This document shows positions 6,718-9,039 of a DNA stretch of 9,039 bases, in pieces. The notes under the pieces are model-generated. The model saw only the letters and a list, made by a program, of their open reading frames with translations, was not told where the DNA came from and made no database searches. The stretch is from Angelakisella sp. (lineage in GTDB: Bacteria; Bacillota; Clostridia; Oscillospirales; Ruminococcaceae), in NCBI GenBank assembly GCA_020024515.1, contig JAHHTR010000085.1, positions 1-9,039 on the forward strand. The letters run 5' to 3'. The translations under genes and the position numbers were made by a program. Position 1 is the first letter of the stretch, and each line of letters opens with the position of its first letter.

Positions 6718-6997
6718 GTCAATAAAGATTAACATAAATTCTTAGACTGGAACAAGTAATCTTTGGCTATATCCTTTCAGAGAGACAGTGGTTGGTGTGA
6801 ACTGTCAGATGTACCATTTGATGAAATCATCCATGAGAAGCGAACTGAAATTTAGTAAGTGAGTCGGAGTCAAGCCACGTTATAGGTGCGTTGTATTGTT
6901 GGATACAAGTAAGTGCCGAATTTTTTGAATGAATTCGGAATTAAGGTGGTACCGCGGTTTATAATCGTCCTTTATTAAGTTAAAGGGCGATTTTTTT
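6718..6997 (+). promoter_or_regulatory. T-box riboswitch (tRNA-sensing leader) controlling brnQ
   Basis: The canonical T-box AAGGTGGTACCGCGG is at 6943-6957; its TGGT core pairs with an uncharged tRNA 3' end (ACCA). Stem I starts near 6741. It shows the AGTA motif (6755-6758), the AG-bulge region (6779-6786), and the apical GACAGT/ACTGTC helix (6784-6789 with 6800-6805) enclosing GGTTGGTGTGA. The specifier lies after CTGAA (6845-6849): ATT (Ile, 6850-6852) fits the transporter downstream, but TTT (Phe, 6851-6853) is one base away. A TTGTAT/ATACAA hairpin (6891-6908) and a CCGAATT/AATTCGG hairpin (6916-6938) precede the T-box. AAGG (6943-6946) can pair with CCTT (6969-6972) to form the antiterminator instead of the terminator. 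Uncharged tRNA would switch on the transporter. Confidence 0.96.
6964..6997 (+). terminator. T-box attenuator (intrinsic terminator)
   Basis: ATCGTCCTTTA (6964-6974) pairs with TAAAGGGCGAT (6981-6991) over 11 positions with one G-T pair, loop TTAAGT, followed by a run of seven T. It is mutually exclusive with the antiterminator. Confidence 0.93.
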
Positions 6998-7070
6998 GTT
7001 GCCATTTTTTAAGATAAGTGTCGTGCCAACACACTGACAAAACGTTCAGAATAAATTAGGAGGAACTTTT

Positions 7071-8417
7071 ATGAAATTGAGTAAAAGAAAAATGATGTTG
7101 GTAAGCTTTATGTTATTTTCGCTGTTTTTTGGTGCGGGCAATTTGATTTTTCCACCATTTTTGGGACAAAATGCAGGTGAAAATACACTATTTGCATTAT
7201 TGGGTTTCCTTATTACCGCTGTGGTACTTCCAGTATTTGGTGTAATAGTAATCGCAAAATGCAACGGACTTGATAAACTATCCGGAAAAGTAAATAAACA
7301 ATTTGCATTTGTTTTTACAATACTGATATATCTATCAATCGGACCCGGACTTGGTATTCCAAGAGCGGCATCTGTTCCATTCGAAATGGCAATCGCACCA
7401 TATCTTCCAGCTGATTCATCATTTGGTATTTATATGCTGCTATATTCACTGGTATTTTTCCTAATAGCCGGTTGGCTTGCACTAAATCCGAACAAACTAC
7501 TTGACAGAGTAGGCAGAGTATTGACACCAAGTCTATTAATACTTATGGTTTTCCTATTTTTCAGTTTCTTGATAGGCGGCAAAACAGATGTTGCACCTGC
7601 GCGGGGTGCATATCAAAATAATGCTTTTGTAACAGGTTTCCTTGAAGGTTACAACACTATGGACGCTATCGCAGCTTTAAACTTTGGACTTGTTATCGTT
7701 ACTACACTGAATTCCCTAAAAGTAAAAGAGAAAAAAGACGTTATGCACTATGCTATCTATGCCGGTATAATCGCCGGTTCTATACTTACTTTGATATATG
7801 CGGCACTGTCATTTATGGGAATGCAAAGTTCTGCTGTTTATGAAATACAAGGCAACGGTGCTTGGACACTTCGCTGCATAGTTGACCAACTATTCGGTAA
7901 TGTTGGTGCAATCGTACTTGCAACAATATTTACTCTTGCTTGCCTAACAACTTGCGTTGGACTAATCACATCTATCTCACAATATTTCTCTACACTGACA
8001 ACTAAATTAACATATCGTCATTGGGTATATATCATCGTAACATTTTCATTTGCAATATGTAATCAAGGTCTAAATGCTATACTAAGTATATCTGTTCCTA
8101 TACTAAATGCAATTTATCCAACTGCAATAGTGCTAATACTACTTGGTCTATTTGACAAATGGCTACAAAACAATAAATACATATATCCTTTAACTGTATT
8201 TACTGTTAGTATAGTTAGTATAATATATTCACTTAAAGATGTTGCATCATTGAGAGTTTTGAGCGATGCTTTAAGTTTCCTTCCATTCTACTCAGTTGGT
8301 ATGGGTTGGGTATTAGTTGCGCTTGGTATGGTTGTTTTGAGCTTGTTTCTTGCAAAACTTAAACCAACTGCTATTACAGAATACAAAAATCAACCACAAA
8401 ATATTGACTTTGAATAA
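7071..8417 (+). CDS. brnQ: Branched-chain amino acid:cation symporter, BrnQ/LIVCS family
   Basis: This is an integral membrane carrier of 448 residues, the usual BrnQ length, expected to take up leucine, isoleucine and valine with Na+ or H+. About twelve hydrophobic segments run through the protein. Family hallmarks include LFFGAGNLIFPPFLGQNAG (18-36), which covers the first segment, and YLSIGPGLGIPRAASVPFEM (87-106). AGGAGG (7058-7063) is seven bases before the ATG. About 70 bases separate the T-box terminator from the start. The gene is alone in its transcript: a strong terminator follows at 8448. Expression should rise when the cognate tRNA is uncharged, as the T-box predicts. Preference among the three branched-chain residues cannot be read from the protein. 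Confidence 0.95.
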   Translation: MKLSKRKMMLVSFMLFSLFFGAGNLIFPPFLGQNAGENTLFALLGFLITAVVLPVFGVIVIAKCNGLDKLSGKVNKQFAFVFTILIYLSIGPGLGIPRAASVPFEMAIAPYLPADSSFGIYMLLYSLVFFLIAGWLALNPNKLLDRVGRVLTPSLLILMVFLFFSFLIGGKTDVAPARGAYQNNAFVTGFLEGYNTMDAIAALNFGLVIVTTLNSLKVKEKKDVMHYAIYAGIIAGSILTLIYAALSFMGMQSSAVYEIQGNGAWTLRCIVDQLFGNVGAIVLATIFTLACLTTCVGLITSISQYFSTLTTKLTYRHWVYIIVTFSFAICNQGLNAILSISVPILNAIYPTAIVLILLGLFDKWLQNNKYIYPLTVFTVSIVSIIYSLKDVASLRVLSDALSFLPFYSVGMGWVLVALGMVVLSLFLAKLKPTAITEYKNQPQNIDFE

Positions 8418-8447
8418 AATAAATTTATCATAAAAATTCAATATTAT

Positions 8448-8479
8448 AAGGCTAATGTGATTTAAACCACGTTAGCCTT
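8448..8479 (+). terminator. Terminator of brnQ
   Basis: AAGGCTAATGTG (8448-8459) pairs with CACGTTAGCCTT (8468-8479), 12 positions with one T-G pair and an eight-base loop, then TATTTTTAT. It begins 30 bases after the brnQ stop. Confidence 0.88.
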
Positions 8480-8482
8480 TAT

Positions 8483-8524
8483 TTTTATACTATATATTTT
8501 ATACTATATATTTTATACTATATA
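8483..8524. repeat. Perfect tandem repeat, 3 x 14 bp
   Basis: The unit TTTTATACTATATA occurs three times without a mismatch (8483-8496, 8497-8510, 8511-8524). It fills the space between two opposite terminators, and its first unit supplies part of the T tract of the brnQ terminator. Confidence 0.92.
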
Positions 8525-8531
8525 TAATATA

Positions 8532-8568
8532 AAAACACATCTGCGAAAAACTATCGCAAATGTGTTTT
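8532..8568 (-). terminator. Terminator of the leftward oxidoreductase gene
   Basis: AAAACACAT-C-TGCGA (8532-8546) pairs with TCGCA-A-ATGTGTTTT (8554-8568), 14 base pairs with one C-A mismatch. On the minus strand the stem is followed by TTATATTATATA. It lies about 50 bases past the oxidoreductase stop. Confidence 0.82.
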
Positions 8569-8619
8569 GGGGAAGAAAAATGAATATTTACAATTTAATT
8601 GAATAATGCTTATTAAAAA

Positions 8620-9039
8620 TTATTTTTCTGTCCATTCCTTTATATTAATTGGCATACCTCCTTGTAGGCGACTTTCTTCGGCTGCCTGTGTTGCAAGATG
8701 ACTTTCAACTGACACACTTGCACCTGTTTTACTATCTGTTGCACCATTTTCATACTCGATATTAACAACCTGATTATCAACTACATCATTATCACAAGCA
8801 TATACGCAACGTCTATAAGGACTGGTTTGAAGTTCTTTCAGTACTGCTTCATTAGATGTATCAAAGCTTACAACTTTTCTAAATCCGTCTGCCATTGCTT
8901 TTGGGTGTTCAAGATAAAATCTCGGTGCATAATATGGGCAAGTATCACGATGTGGGCAACCGTTCAAACAACGTTCGGGAGCACCCTTAGAGCAATTTGT
9001 AAAAATATTAGCAGTATCCAGAAGCATGAAACCAACCAG
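8620..9039 (-). CDS. Gfo/Idh/MocA-family oxidoreductase, 5'-partial, probable internal deletion
   Basis: The frame is open to the window edge, so the N-terminal Rossmann domain lies outside; an ATG at 9025-9027 is internal, not a credible start. The visible part matches the C-terminal half of NAD(P)-dependent Gfo/Idh/MocA dehydrogenases. It has GAPERCLNGCPHRDTC, then PYYAPRFYLEHP, and PYRRCVYACDNDVVDNQVVN before a glycine turn (EYENGA). It ends with SVSVESHLATQAAEESRL and GGMPINIKEW, the usual C-terminus. In full-length relatives the glycine turn is followed by about 100 residues (T-A-x-F-x-M, the G-T-x-G-E-I strand and a G-H-x-G-x-D motif) before the S-V-E-S-H helix. Here ENGAT joins DSKTGAS directly near 8730-8745, so that segment of the C-terminal beta-sheet is missing in frame. 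The product may be unstable or inactive. Family membership is clear; the substrate, perhaps a sugar or inositol, is unknown. Confidence 0.75.
   Translation of the reverse strand: MVGFMLLDTANIFTNCSKGAPERCLNGCPHRDTCPYYAPRFYLEHPKAMADGFRKVVSFDTSNEAVLKELQTSPYRRCVYACDNDVVDNQVVNIEYENGATDSKTGASVSVESHLATQAAEESRLQGGMPINIKEWTEK

Noticed and set aside
8483..8524. CRISPR-like array
   Set aside because: The 14-bp units are contiguous with no spacers, and no cas genes are present.

Overview
The window is AT-rich DNA with strong AGGAGG-type ribosome binding sites, a T-box leader and anaerobe-type genes: hybrid cluster protein, a clostridial-style ferredoxin, and the oxygen-independent cobaltochelatase CbiK. 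This points to a low-GC anaerobic Firmicute of the class Clostridia, probably gut-associated. That placement is inferred from gene content and style, not from a marker gene.

Left part (1-3200): a nitrosative-stress module. A Crp/Fnr-type regulator that looks like HcpR is read leftward. Divergent from it are a ferredoxin-like protein (FrdX type) and Hcp, the hybrid cluster protein (hydroxylamine/NO reductase). The two promoters share a short intergenic region holding a perfect palindrome, TGTTGAA-TT-TTCAACA, the best operator candidate. A bidirectional hairpin terminator separates hcp from the next gene.

Middle part (3200-5430): a TauE/SafE-family permease read leftward and, divergently, a stand-alone cbiK (sirohydrochlorin cobaltochelatase). 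Each has a recognisable promoter in the shared 264-base spacer. After cbiK come about 365 bases with hairpins but no gene.

Decayed region (5427-6561): a leftward Eis-like two-domain GNAT acetyltransferase with a C-terminal SCP2-like domain. It is broken by two in-frame TAG codons and one frameshift, so it is a pseudogene whose GTG start and Shine-Dalgarno sequence survive.

Right part (6680-9039): a consensus sigma-A promoter (TTGACA-17-TATAAT), a T-box tRNA-sensing leader with intrinsic terminator, and the branched-chain amino acid carrier brnQ. A terminator, a 3 x 14-bp tandem repeat and a second, opposite terminator follow. The window ends in the 3' part of a leftward Gfo/Idh/MocA-family oxidoreductase that runs off the edge and seems to have lost about 100 internal residues in frame.

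No wholly new system is evident. The points most worth following are the HcpR operator architecture, the T-box specifier that can be read as Ile or Phe, the internally deleted oxidoreductase and the multiply interrupted acetyltransferase.
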